Both the position numbers and the translations under genes were made by a program. The notes below the pieces were generated by a model. The model searched no databases. It saw only the letters and a list, made by a program, of their open reading frames with translations, and was not told the origin of the DNA. Positions 6,561-13,146 of a DNA stretch of 30,970 bases are shown here, piece after piece; positions within the stretch are counted from its first letter, which is position 1; every line of letters starts with the position of its first letter. Origin of the DNA: Clostridiales bacterium UBA6330 (lineage in GTDB: Bacteria > Bacillota > Clostridia > Oscillospirales > CAG-272); the NCBI GenBank assembly GCA_002438075.1, contig DJSQ01000225.1:1-30970 (forward strand), read 5' to 3'.

Positions 6561-8975
6561 TCAATTCTGTGAAAAATGCAGCTGCGGAGCGGGCTGTGCG
6601 GTCGGGACATAAAGCCCTGCGGCAACCGTCTCCTTTGCTGTCTCGGCTTCGGGGACCAGCGCGTTTTGCAGGACCTCCTCCGCCGTGTGGCAGGGGACAA
6701 AGACCAGCCCCTCGCGCGCCATCGGGTCCAGCTCCTCCATATCGCGCAGGTTTTCGGCGGGAATCAGCACGGTTTTGGCACCTGCGGAGTACGCCGCCAT
6801 GGTTTTTTCCTTCAGTCCGCCAATCGGCAGAACCTTTCCGCGCAGGCTGATTTCACCTGTCATGGCAACATCATGGCGGACCGCTCTGCCCGAAAGGGCA
6901 CTGACCAGCGCCGTGACCATCGTCACACCCGCGGAAGGACCGTCCTTCGGGGTTGCGCCGTCGGGGAAGTGAATGTGAATGTCTCTCGTTTTATAGAAGT
7001 CGGTCGGAATGCCGTATTGCTTTGCAACCGTTCGCACATAACTGACCGCGATGTGTGCCGATTCCTTCATCACGTCTCCGAGTGAGCCTGTCGTTTCAAT
7101 CTTGCCCGTGCCCTCGGGAACCGCAACCTCCACGCGGAGCAGGGTTCCGCCCAGCTCGGTGTATGCCAGACCGTTGACGCAACCCACCTCGTCCTCGCTG
7201 TCCACCGTTTCGGGCAGCATTTTACGCGCGCCGAGGTAGTCTTTTATATCGGGGGCGTCGACCGTGATGTGCCTGATTTCCGGATCGGAAAGGAGCTTGC
7301 GGATTGCCTTGCGGCAGATTTTTGCAATCGTCCGTTCCAGATTGCGCACGCCCGCCTCATGGGTATAGTAATCGATGATTTCGAGAATTGCCGCATCGGT
7401 GAACTTCAGAACCCGCTTTTGCAGGTTGTGCCGCGCCAGCTGCTTCGGAATCAGATGCGACTTCGCAATCTCCAGCTTCTCCCGCTTGGTGTAGATGCCC
7501 AGCTCGATAATTTCCATACGGTCAATCAGCGGGCGGGGGATGGAGCCGAGGTCGTTTGCCGTTGCGATGAACATACAGTCGGAGAGGTCGAAGGGCAGCT
7601 CGACAAAGTGGTCGCGGAAGCTCCTGTTCTGCTCGCCGTCCAGCACCTCCAGCATGGCGGAGGTCGGGTCACCGTGCCCGTCGTGGCTCATTTTGTCGAT
7701 TTCATCCAGAAGAATCAGGGGATTACGCACCCCCGCCTGTGTCAGCGCGTTGATAATCCGCCCCGGCATTGCGCCGATGTAGGTCTTGCGGTGCCCGCGG
7801 ATATCCGCCTCGTCCCGCACGCCGCCCAGAGAAATACGGACGTACTTGCGGTTGAGTGCCCGCGCAACCGATGCGGCAACCGAGGTTTTTCCAACCCCGG
7901 GAGGTCCGACCAGACAGAGAATCTGCCCGCGCAATTCGGGGCTTTGCTGCTTGGCGGCGATGTATTCGACGATGCGCTCCTTGACCTTCTCCAGCCCGTA
8001 ATGGTCCGCATCCAGCGCCTTCTGTACGGCGGTGAACTGCAAACGGTCCTTTGTGGCTTTGGTCCACGGAATGTCAAGGCAGACATCCAGATAGTTGGCA
8101 ATGACGGTTGCCTCGGCAGAGCCGAAGGGGGCTTTGGAGAGCCGCTCGGTCTCCTTCGTCAGCTTCTTCTCAACCTCCTCGGGCAGTCCCGCCTTTTTGA
8201 TTTTTGCGGTGTACTCCTCGTAGTCGGAGCCCTCGCCGAGCTCCTCCTCGATGACCTTAATCTGCTCGCGCAGATAGTATTCGCGCTGGTTGCGGTTCAT
8301 CCGCGCGTTGACCTTGCGGCGCAGGCGGGATTCCTCCTCCAGAATCACGGATTCCTGCGCGAGAATCAGGAGCAGACGCTCGGCGCGGACCGTCGGGTCA
8401 AAGCATTCCAGCACCGCCTGTCTGTCGGCGGGGCGGGAGAGGACGCTCGCCGCGATGAAGTCGGCAAGAAGCCCCGGGTCGTCGATTCCCTCGGCGGTTG
8501 TCATCAGATCGTCCGAGCCTGCGGGGAGGTAGTTGAGATTTTCGTCCAGCGCGTCCAGAAGCTCGCGTACATATGCCTCGGTCCGTGCGTTCTTCTCGCC
8601 GAGCGCAATCTGCTTGCAGACCAGCGATGCTTCGATGATATCGGCATTCTTGCGGTATTCGGTGACAACGGCGCGGGTGATGCCTTCCGCAATCACGCGG
8701 GTTACGCCCTCGGGCGTGCGGAGCATCTGTTTGATTTTGGCAACCGTGCCGACCTTATAGAATTGGGAAAGCTCGGGTGTGGCGCTTGCGGGAACGGTCT
8801 CCGAGGTACAGACAAGGAGAAGCGTTCCGCCCTTTGCCGCCGCTTGGCGCAGAGCCGCGGCGGAGGCATCGTCGCAAGCCTCGAAGTTGACGGGCAGGGA
8901 CGGATAGCACACCGTGCCGTGCAGAGCGACAACGGGGAGCGTGAGCTGTTCAGCGGTTTCAATAAAAGAGGACAT
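6561..8975 (-). CDS. lon: ATP-dependent protease Lon (LonA type)
   Basis: This 804-aa LonA protease unfolds and degrades damaged and regulatory proteins in the cytosol. It has an N-terminal substrate-binding domain (LPVVALHGTVCYPSLPVNFE), a coiled segment, an AAA+ module with Walker A GPPGVGKTS (about 357-365) and Walker B LILLDEID (420-427), and the protease domain. The catalytic Ser-Lys pair is S681 in KDGPSAGVTM and K724 in GGLKEK. The frame opens at 9005, but AAAGGAT lies 7-8 nt before the ATG at 8975 and the extra 10 residues do not match the family, so 8975 is the start. It is the first gene of the minus-strand unit, with a promoter-like site just upstream. Confidence 0.97.
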   Translation of the reverse strand: MSSFIETAEQLTLPVVALHGTVCYPSLPVNFEACDDASAAALRQAAAKGGTLLLVCTSETVPASATPELSQFYKVGTVAKIKQMLRTPEGVTRVIAEGITRAVVTEYRKNADIIEASLVCKQIALGEKNARTEAYVRELLDALDENLNYLPAGSDDLMTTAEGIDDPGLLADFIAASVLSRPADRQAVLECFDPTVRAERLLLILAQESVILEEESRLRRKVNARMNRNQREYYLREQIKVIEEELGEGSDYEEYTAKIKKAGLPEEVEKKLTKETERLSKAPFGSAEATVIANYLDVCLDIPWTKATKDRLQFTAVQKALDADHYGLEKVKERIVEYIAAKQQSPELRGQILCLVGPPGVGKTSVAASVARALNRKYVRISLGGVRDEADIRGHRKTYIGAMPGRIINALTQAGVRNPLILLDEIDKMSHDGHGDPTSAMLEVLDGEQNRSFRDHFVELPFDLSDCMFIATANDLGSIPRPLIDRMEIIELGIYTKREKLEIAKSHLIPKQLARHNLQKRVLKFTDAAILEIIDYYTHEAGVRNLERTIAKICRKAIRKLLSDPEIRHITVDAPDIKDYLGARKMLPETVDSEDEVGCVNGLAYTELGGTLLRVEVAVPEGTGKIETTGSLGDVMKESAHIAVSYVRTVAKQYGIPTDFYKTRDIHIHFPDGATPKDGPSAGVTMVTALVSALSGRAVRHDVAMTGEISLRGKVLPIGGLKEKTMAAYSAGAKTVLIPAENLRDMEELDPMAREGLVFVPCHTAEEVLQNALVPEAETAKETVAAGLYVPTAQPAPQLHFSQN

Positions 8976-9014
8976 TTCGCATCCTTTCGGGTAACATAAC
9001 ATCAATTATATAGT

Positions 9015-9043
9015 ATTATACCACATTTTCCTCGGGATTTCCA
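9015..9043 (-). promoter_or_regulatory. Putative sigma-A promoter of lon
   Basis: On the minus strand, a consensus TATAAT (plus 9015-9020) is preceded by TGG (extended -10). A 17-nt spacer separates it from TGGAAA (plus 9038-9043), a 4/6 match to TTGACA. Transcription would begin about 30-35 nt before the lon ATG. No CIRCE or tandem CtsR heptamer pair is recognisable around it, so heat-shock control by those repressors is not supported. Confidence 0.7.
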
Positions 9044-9054
9044 TAGGTTTGGCG

Positions 9055-9240
9055 AAAAAAGTCCCGTGCAATCGCAACTTTTTCTGCCTTGTAAAAATGA
9101 ACAATGATGGGAAATGAGAAAATAAAATTGCACACCGACCGAACCGGTTCCGCGCAGGGATGTCATAAGCTTGACATTTCGCAGAAAACGGAGTTTGCAG
9201 TGTGCAACAAAGGGAACCTGCCGGCGATTGCCGACAGCAT
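9055..9240 (-). ncRNA. Candidate structured RNA upstream of lon
   Basis: This roughly 185-nt segment starts next to a good minus-strand promoter and contains nested inverted repeats. An outer pair of 8 nt (9068-9075 with 9224-9231) encloses an inner pair of 8 nt (9128-9135 with 9200-9207). Inside lie two small palindromes: ATGTCA/TGACAT (9160-9177) and GAACCGGTTC (9141-9150). A competing 5' hairpin (9218-9237, 8 bp with one G-U) shares bases with the outer pair. The 3' edge has an A/T-rich stem ending in a T-run on the minus strand (9083 down to 9055), a weak terminator candidate. It could be an independent small RNA or a structured leader of lon. No known family was recognised. 6S RNA would fit the size and end-to-end pairing, but I cannot show it. 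Confidence 0.4.
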
Positions 9241-9244
9241 AACT

Positions 9245-9273
9245 ATTATACCGCAAACCGACCGTTTTGTAAA
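9245..9273 (-). promoter_or_regulatory. Minus-strand sigma-A promoter-like site
   Basis: On the minus strand TTTACA (plus 9268-9273), a 17-nt spacer and a perfect TATAAT (plus 9245-9250) form a strong promoter match. The expected start is near 9238-9240, about 265 nt before lon. It would transcribe the nested inverted repeats at 9055-9240 and perhaps continue into lon as a second, longer transcript. Confidence 0.65.
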
Positions 9274-9494
9274 TTAGGAATTCTGACAAACTTCAGCACG
9301 AATTTTTGTGTAAAAGCATACATGGGAGAATTTTCCGACCGTTTCGGTGTGATTTTTTGTTGCTTTTCCCGATAGACATCCGTGTCGCACCTCCGCAAAA
9401 ATCCCGAAAATGCAAGAAAAGGGAAAATCAGGATTGAGGAGACGGAGCCGAGAGGGGGAGGAAAGAAAAAATCGGATTATTTTTCAAAAAACCC
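9274..9494. other. Intergenic stretch with no recognised gene
   Basis: No convincing coding frame is present. A small hairpin CCGA/TCGG near 9337-9350 is followed by a run of six T on the plus strand (to about 9359), resembling a weak plus-strand terminator. Positions 9414-9475 are strongly purine-rich on the plus strand. Nothing else could be assigned. Confidence 0.5.
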
Positions 9495-9523
9495 TTGACA
9501 AAAGGACGGTTGTGTGGTATGAT
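9495..9523 (+). promoter_or_regulatory. Sigma-A promoter of the infC-rpmI-rplT operon
   Basis: A perfect TTGACA (9495-9500), a 17-nt spacer and TATGAT (9518-9523) preceded by TGG (extended -10) form a near-consensus promoter. Transcription should begin near 9530, giving a leader of about 147 nt before infC. Strong promoter plus attenuator is the usual arrangement for ribosomal-protein operons in Firmicutes. Confidence 0.88.
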
Positions 9524-9529
9524 ATACAG

Positions 9530-9676
9530 GTAAAACAAAGCAGAGCGCTCCGCTCTCACCCCGGCACCGGTTGTGACCGTGGGTTGATAGGTGTATTTTC
9601 CCGTAGTGTGCGGGAGAAGTCCGTGCGGAGACGTTCGTCTTTGTACGGCTTATTTTTTGCATGGAGGTGTTGCACC
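9530..9676 (+). ncRNA. infC operon leader RNA, probable L20-type attenuator
   Basis: The untranslated leader folds into several hairpins: AGAGCG/CGCTCT (9542-9556), CCCG/CGGG (9600-9614) and a terminal stem at 9618-9651 followed by six T. In Bacillus the same operon is controlled by ribosomal protein L20, which binds the leader and promotes premature termination (the L20 leader). The position, the final terminator just before the infC ribosome-binding site and the operon content match that scheme. Assignment to the L20 family itself is inference, since I cannot run a covariance model. Confidence 0.7.
9618..9658 (+). terminator. Attenuator terminator hairpin before infC
   Basis: AGTCCGTGC (9618-9626) pairs with GTACGGCTT (9643-9651) through Watson-Crick and G-U pairs with one mismatch. 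An inner AGAC/GTCT stem caps it, and six T follow at 9653-9658. It ends only a few bases before the GGAGGTG ribosome-binding site of infC, as expected of a conditional terminator controlling the whole operon. Confidence 0.75.
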
Positions 9677-10201
9677 ATTAGCGCGAAGGAAAAAGAGACC
9701 CTGCTCAACGAGGAGATTACCGCAAAGGAAGTCCGTCTGATCGGCCCTGCCGGAGAAACGCTTGGCATCATGAGCGCATCGCGCGCTCTGGAGCAGGCTT
9801 ACGACCGCGGCATGGATCTGGTTATGATGTCTGCTCAGGCTGTCCCGCCCGTGTGTAAGATCATGGACTACGGAAAGTTCTGCTTCGAGCGCGACAAGCG
9901 CGAAAAGGAAGCGCGGAAAAAGCAGACGACGGTGGAGCTGAAGGAAATTCAGCTGTCCTGTCGGATTGACACGCACGACTTCGAGACCAAGGTCAGACAC
10001 GCGCAACGCTTTCTCGGAGACGGGAACAAGGTTCGGGTCGTGATGAAGTTCAAGGGCCGCGAAATGAGCCATACCGAAATCGGGCGCGAGGTGCTGGGCA
10101 GATTTCAGGCTGCCTGTGCGGACTGCGGCACGGTGGATAAGGCACCTGTGCAGGACGGACGGTTCCTGAGCATGATCATCTCGCCCGTCAAGGCAAAATA
10201 A
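9677..10201 (+). CDS. infC: Translation initiation factor IF-3 with ATT start codon
   Basis: This 174-aa factor binds the 30S subunit and checks start-codon and initiator-tRNA pairing. The N-terminal domain (LLNEEITAKEVRLIGPAGETLG), the linker (PPVCKIMDYGKFCFERDKREKEARKKQ) and the C-terminal domain (RHAQRFLGDGNKVRVVMKFKGREMSH) are complete. The open frame runs back to 9410, but upstream codons overlap the promoter and attenuator. The only position with a proper ribosome-binding site (GGAGGTG, 7-nt spacing) at the family's N-terminus is ATT at 9677-9679, giving ISAKEKETLLNEEI. IF-3 genes are known for AUU starts, used for autoregulation because IF-3 itself rejects them. It leads the operon with rpmI and rplT. 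Confidence 0.93.
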   Translation: MSAKEKETLLNEEITAKEVRLIGPAGETLGIMSASRALEQAYDRGMDLVMMSAQAVPPVCKIMDYGKFCFERDKREKEARKKQTTVELKEIQLSCRIDTHDFETKVRHAQRFLGDGNKVRVVMKFKGREMSHTEIGREVLGRFQAACADCGTVDKAPVQDGRFLSMIISPVKAK

Positions 10202-10257
10202 GACAGTCGGAATGTTCATTCTCTCCGTGCCTCGGCGCGGAATTGTATGAAATCAGC

Positions 10258-10274
10258 TTCCGTCAGGGACGGAA
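10258..10274 (+). promoter_or_regulatory. Small hairpin in the infC-rpmI spacer
   Basis: TTCCGTC (10258-10264) and GACGGAA (10268-10274) form a perfect 7-bp stem with a 3-nt loop, 8 nt before the rpmI ribosome-binding site. No T-run follows, so it is not a terminator. It could be a processing site or a translational control element of rpmI-rplT. The remainder of this 96-nt spacer shows nothing recognisable. Confidence 0.4.
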
Positions 10275-10297
10275 ACAGAAGAAAAGGAGTTTTCAAA

Positions 10298-10489
10298 ATG
10301 GGAAAGATCAAGACGCATAAGGCTTCTGCCAAAAGATTCTCCGTTACTGCTAACGGCAAGGTAAAAATGTTCCACAGCTCGCATCGGCACAAGACCGGTC
10401 AGAAGAGCGCAAAGCGCATCAGACATCTGCGCTCGAGCGTGATGGTGCAGGGACAGATGGCGGACAACATCAAGGCATTGGTTAAGTAA
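10298..10489 (+). CDS. rpmI: 50S ribosomal protein L35
   Basis: This 63-aa basic protein starts MGKIKTHKASAKRF and contains the L35 core HSSHRHKTGQKSAKRIRHLR, ending MADNIKALVK. The start at 10298 follows AAAAGGAG by 8 nt; the upstream in-frame ATG at 10247 would add 17 residues foreign to the family. It is the middle gene of the conserved infC-rpmI-rplT operon, 22 nt before rplT. Confidence 0.98.
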   Translation: MGKIKTHKASAKRFSVTANGKVKMFHSSHRHKTGQKSAKRIRHLRSSVMVQGQMADNIKALVK

Positions 10490-10511
10490 GTCGAAACGGA
10501 GGAATTGAAAA

Positions 10512-10865
10512 ATGGCAAGAATCAAGGGTGCGCTGATGACGCGCAAGAGAAGAAAAGCAACGCTGAAGGCGGCGAAGGGATACTGGGGCGCAAAGTCGAA
10601 GCACTTCAAGATGGCGAAGGAAGCCGTCATGAAGAGCGGCAACTACGCGTTTGCGGGCAGAAAGATGAAGAAGAGAGACTTCCGCTCTCTCTGGATTACC
10701 AGAATCTCCGCAGAGGCGAAGGTCAACGGCATGAACTACTCCACGCTGATGCACGGTCTGAAGAAGGCGGGCGTTGACCTCAACCGCAAGATGCTGGCTG
10801 AGATCGCGGTTTCCGATAAGGAAGCATTCGCGGCACTCGCGGCACAGGCAAAAGCGGCTCTCTGA
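10512..10865 (+). CDS. rplT: 50S ribosomal protein L20
   Basis: This 117-aa protein is an early-binding assembly protein of the 50S subunit and, in Firmicutes, the repressor of its own operon through the leader RNA. The N-terminal basic extension (MARIKGALMTRKRRKATLKA) and the globular part (RKMKKRDFRSLWITRISAEA) match the family over the full length. A strong terminator follows 12 nt after the stop codon. Confidence 0.98.
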   Translation: MARIKGALMTRKRRKATLKAAKGYWGAKSKHFKMAKEAVMKSGNYAFAGRKMKKRDFRSLWITRISAEAKVNGMNYSTLMHGLKKAGVDLNRKMLAEIAVSDKEAFAALAAQAKAAL

Positions 10866-10877
10866 GCTTTTGCAACA

Positions 10878-10907
10878 CAAAAACCCGATGATATCATCGG
10901 GTTTTTG
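10878..10907 (+). terminator. Intrinsic terminator of the infC operon
   Basis: A perfect 30-nt palindrome: a stem of CAAAAACCCGATG with its complement around an ATAT loop, with GC-rich CCCGATG/CATCGGG followed by five T. The flanking A and T runs make it work in both directions in principle. The next gene lies 57 nt further on the same strand, so this marks an operon boundary. Confidence 0.95.
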
Positions 10908-10963
10908 TCGTAGATAGAGCGGTTCAAAAAGAGTCGAAAAACACGTCGGAAAGGGGAAAAAGC

Positions 10964-11815
10964 ATGGAGGGAGCCGCAGAGATTATCACATCGAGGCAGA
11001 ACCGAACCGTGGTTGGGGTCGGAAAGCTGACCGACCGTCGGGCACGCGAGGCAAGCGGTTGCTTCCGCTTTGACGGCATCAAGCTGGCGGCGGAGGCGGT
11101 GCGAAACGGGCTTTCCGTGCTGCTGATGCTGTTGCGGGAGAGCAACGCCGAGGCGGTTGCGGCGCGGCTGGCGCAGGACACGGGACGGTCGATTTTTGCC
11201 TGTGCGGAGCGTGTCCTGACCCTTTCGGACGGGGTGTTTGACAAAATTTCCGAAGAAAAATCGCCCGAGGGCGTGATATGTGTTGCGAAATATCTTGACA
11301 AATGCAAAAAAATCGCTACAATATATAGTGACGGAAAAATTCCCGACGCGGGCGAAACGGTCGTTCTGCTCGAATCGGTCAGGGACCCCGCAAATGTCGG
11401 GGCAATCATCCGCAGTGCGGCGGCGTTCGGTGTGGACCGTCTGATTCTCAGTGAGGACTGCGCCGACGTTTACAACGCAAAGGCGGTCCGTGCCTCGATG
11501 GGGACCCTGTTCGGTCAGACGATTGACCGCGTGGGCGACCTGTGCGGGGTCATCGGACAATTGCGGGCGAGCGGCAGGCGCGTGTTTGCGGCGGCGCTGG
11601 ATGAACGGGCGCAGAGATTGGGCGAATTCGATGTGCGGGCGGGAGACTGCGTGGTTATCGGAAACGAGGGGCACGGGCTTTCTGCGGCGGTGCTGAATGC
11701 CGCCGACGAGCGGGTGTTCATTCCGATGAGCGGACGCGCGGAATCCCTGAATGCCGCGGTTGCCGCGTCGGTTCTGATGTGGGAATTCGCAAAGAAAACG
11801 GGACGGAGGACATAA
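10964..11815 (+). CDS. SpoU/TrmH family RNA 2'-O-methyltransferase
   Basis: This 283-aa SAM-dependent enzyme of the SPOUT class has an N-terminal substrate-binding domain (about 1-105) and a C-terminal knotted catalytic domain. The three family motifs are present: DPANVGAIIR (141-150), VVIGNEGHGLS (about 230-240) and IPMSGRAESLNAAVAASV (253-270). The target is probably a ribose in 23S rRNA or tRNA, but the exact nucleotide cannot be told. It begins after AAAGGGG, 57 nt beyond the rplT terminator, and dprA follows after 4 nt. An AT-rich, promoter-like sequence sits between its two domains (11295-11322). Confidence 0.92.
   Translation: MEGAAEIITSRQNRTVVGVGKLTDRRAREASGCFRFDGIKLAAEAVRNGLSVLLMLLRESNAEAVAARLAQDTGRSIFACAERVLTLSDGVFDKISEEKSPEGVICVAKYLDKCKKIATIYSDGKIPDAGETVVLLESVRDPANVGAIIRSAAAFGVDRLILSEDCADVYNAKAVRASMGTLFGQTIDRVGDLCGVIGQLRASGRRVFAAALDERAQRLGEFDVRAGDCVVIGNEGHGLSAAVLNAADERVFIPMSGRAESLNAAVAASVLMWEFAKKTGRRT
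11295..11322 (+). promoter_or_regulatory. Possible intragenic promoter in the SpoU gene
   Basis: TTGACA (11295-11300), a 16-nt spacer and TACAAT (11317-11322) lie in an AT-rich patch encoding the linker between the two domains of the methyltransferase. The surrounding gene is GC-rich, so the match stands out. It could provide extra transcription of dprA, topA and trmFO. Chance occurrence cannot be excluded. Confidence 0.4.
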
Positions 11816-11819
11816 CGGG

Positions 11820-13130
11820 ATGAAAAGCGATGAAGCCCTGTTCTGGATTTGGCTTGCAGAGGCGTTCGGCGCGGGGAACGGAGAGTTTCGCACTCTGCTT
11901 GGGATGTACGACACGCCGTACAACATCTTTTCGGCATCGGCGGAGGAGCTTGACCGCCTGACCTGCATTCCCGAGCGGGTCAAAACGGCACTCTCGAACA
12001 AGGACCTGCGGGAGGCAACGCGGATTGCGCAGACCTGCGAGCAGATGAATATCGGAATTCTGACTTTTTCTTCGCCGCTTTACCCACAGCTGTTGCGCGA
12101 AATCAAGAACCCGCCGCTCCTGCTCTATTGCGCGGGAACGATTCCGAAGCTCGACCGCATCCCCGCGATTGCAATGGTCGGCACGCGCAGAATGAGTGCA
12201 TACGGAATGCGGACCGCGTATAAAATAGCCTATGAGCTGTCGGCGGTCGGCATGACGGTTATCAGCGGAATGGCGGCGGGAATTGACGGTGTTTGCGCGG
12301 CGGCAACGCTGGAAGCGGGCGGATTTCCGATTGCGGTGCTCGGTTGCGGGCTGGACAGAGCCTACCCGACCCAGCACGCGCCGCTGATGACGGCAATCGG
12401 GCGGCACGGACTGCTCCTCTCGGAGTATCCGCCCGGGTCGCGCCCGATTTCCTACCATTTTCCCGTCCGCAACCGCATCATCAGCGCGCTGTCGCAGGGC
12501 GTTGTGGTTGTGGAAGCGGGACTTGGCAGCGGGTCGCTGATTACCGCAAAGGAAGCGGTATTGCAGGGCAAGGAGGTCTTTGCGATTCCGTCGGGTGCAG
12601 AGGGAATCGGAGAAGCGGGCGCGGAGAGCCTGTTGCGGGACGGCGCGCATTTTGCCTCCTGTACCGAGGACATTCTGAACCGTTACCTCTATTCGTTCGC
12701 GGACCGTCTGCGTCCCGACCTGCTCCACCGCGCGGAAGCGCATTCGGCTGTGAACACCGCCGCACTGGAGCGGTACGGGGTTCTCGGCAGTCGGACGGTG
12801 ATACTGAAACGGCGGGACGACGCATCGGAGCCCGCGCCCATCGGAGCCCATGCAAGGGTGGTTCCCGAAAAGCCGAAGCCGCGCGAGGCGGCAAGGACCG
12901 AACCCGAGGCGGCAGGTCGGAAGCCCGCACCGCAGACGGACCTGCCCGAGGGACTTTCCGCTGTCGGAAAAATTCTGATGGCAAAGCTCGCGGAGGCGGG
13001 GAAGGCGGTTTCACTGGACGAACTGGTGGACGCGGAGGTCTCCTACGGGCAGGCGCTCTCGGAGCTGACCCTGCTTGAGCTGCGCGGCTGCGTTGCAAAG
13101 CAACCCGGCGGGTTGTACCGAAAAATCTGA
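11820..13130 (+). CDS. dprA: DNA processing protein DprA/Smf
   Basis: DprA binds incoming single-stranded DNA and loads RecA during transformation; the gene is also common in species not known to be competent. This 436-aa version has an N-terminal helix-rich region (1-80), a Rossmann-like core with GTRRMSAYG (121-129), SGMAAGID (149-156), FPVRNRII (214-221) and GSGSLITA (about 237-244), a Pro/Lys/Glu-rich linker (about 335-372), and a C-terminal winged helix (375-434). The family's GSR motif reads GTR here, which is a frequent variant. A GGACGGAGGA site precedes the ATG, 4 nt after the SpoU stop. Confidence 0.95.
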   Translation: MKSDEALFWIWLAEAFGAGNGEFRTLLGMYDTPYNIFSASAEELDRLTCIPERVKTALSNKDLREATRIAQTCEQMNIGILTFSSPLYPQLLREIKNPPLLLYCAGTIPKLDRIPAIAMVGTRRMSAYGMRTAYKIAYELSAVGMTVISGMAAGIDGVCAAATLEAGGFPIAVLGCGLDRAYPTQHAPLMTAIGRHGLLLSEYPPGSRPISYHFPVRNRIISALSQGVVVVEAGLGSGSLITAKEAVLQGKEVFAIPSGAEGIGEAGAESLLRDGAHFASCTEDILNRYLYSFADRLRPDLLHRAEAHSAVNTAALERYGVLGSRTVILKRRDDASEPAPIGAHARVVPEKPKPREAARTEPEAAGRKPAPQTDLPEGLSAVGKILMAKLAEAGKAVSLDELVDAEVSYGQALSELTLLELRGCVAKQPGGLYRKI

Positions 13131-13146
13131 AAAGGAAACAAAGAAC

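Noticed and set aside
7269..8999. 576-aa open frame antisense to lon
   Set aside because: It is a shadow frame of lon with no recognisable family features.
8975..9060. CIRCE or CtsR operator controlling lon
   Set aside because: Neither the CIRCE inverted repeat nor a tandem CtsR heptamer pair is visible near the promoter.
9002..9289. 95-aa minus-strand reading frame upstream of lon
   Set aside because: It overlaps both minus-strand promoter-like sites and the inverted repeats, has no ribosome-binding site, and its composition does not resemble a protein.
9410..9676. Longer IF-3 starting at ATG 9410
   Set aside because: The additional 89 codons would cross the operon promoter and attenuator and do not match the family; the ATT start with GGAGGTG fits.
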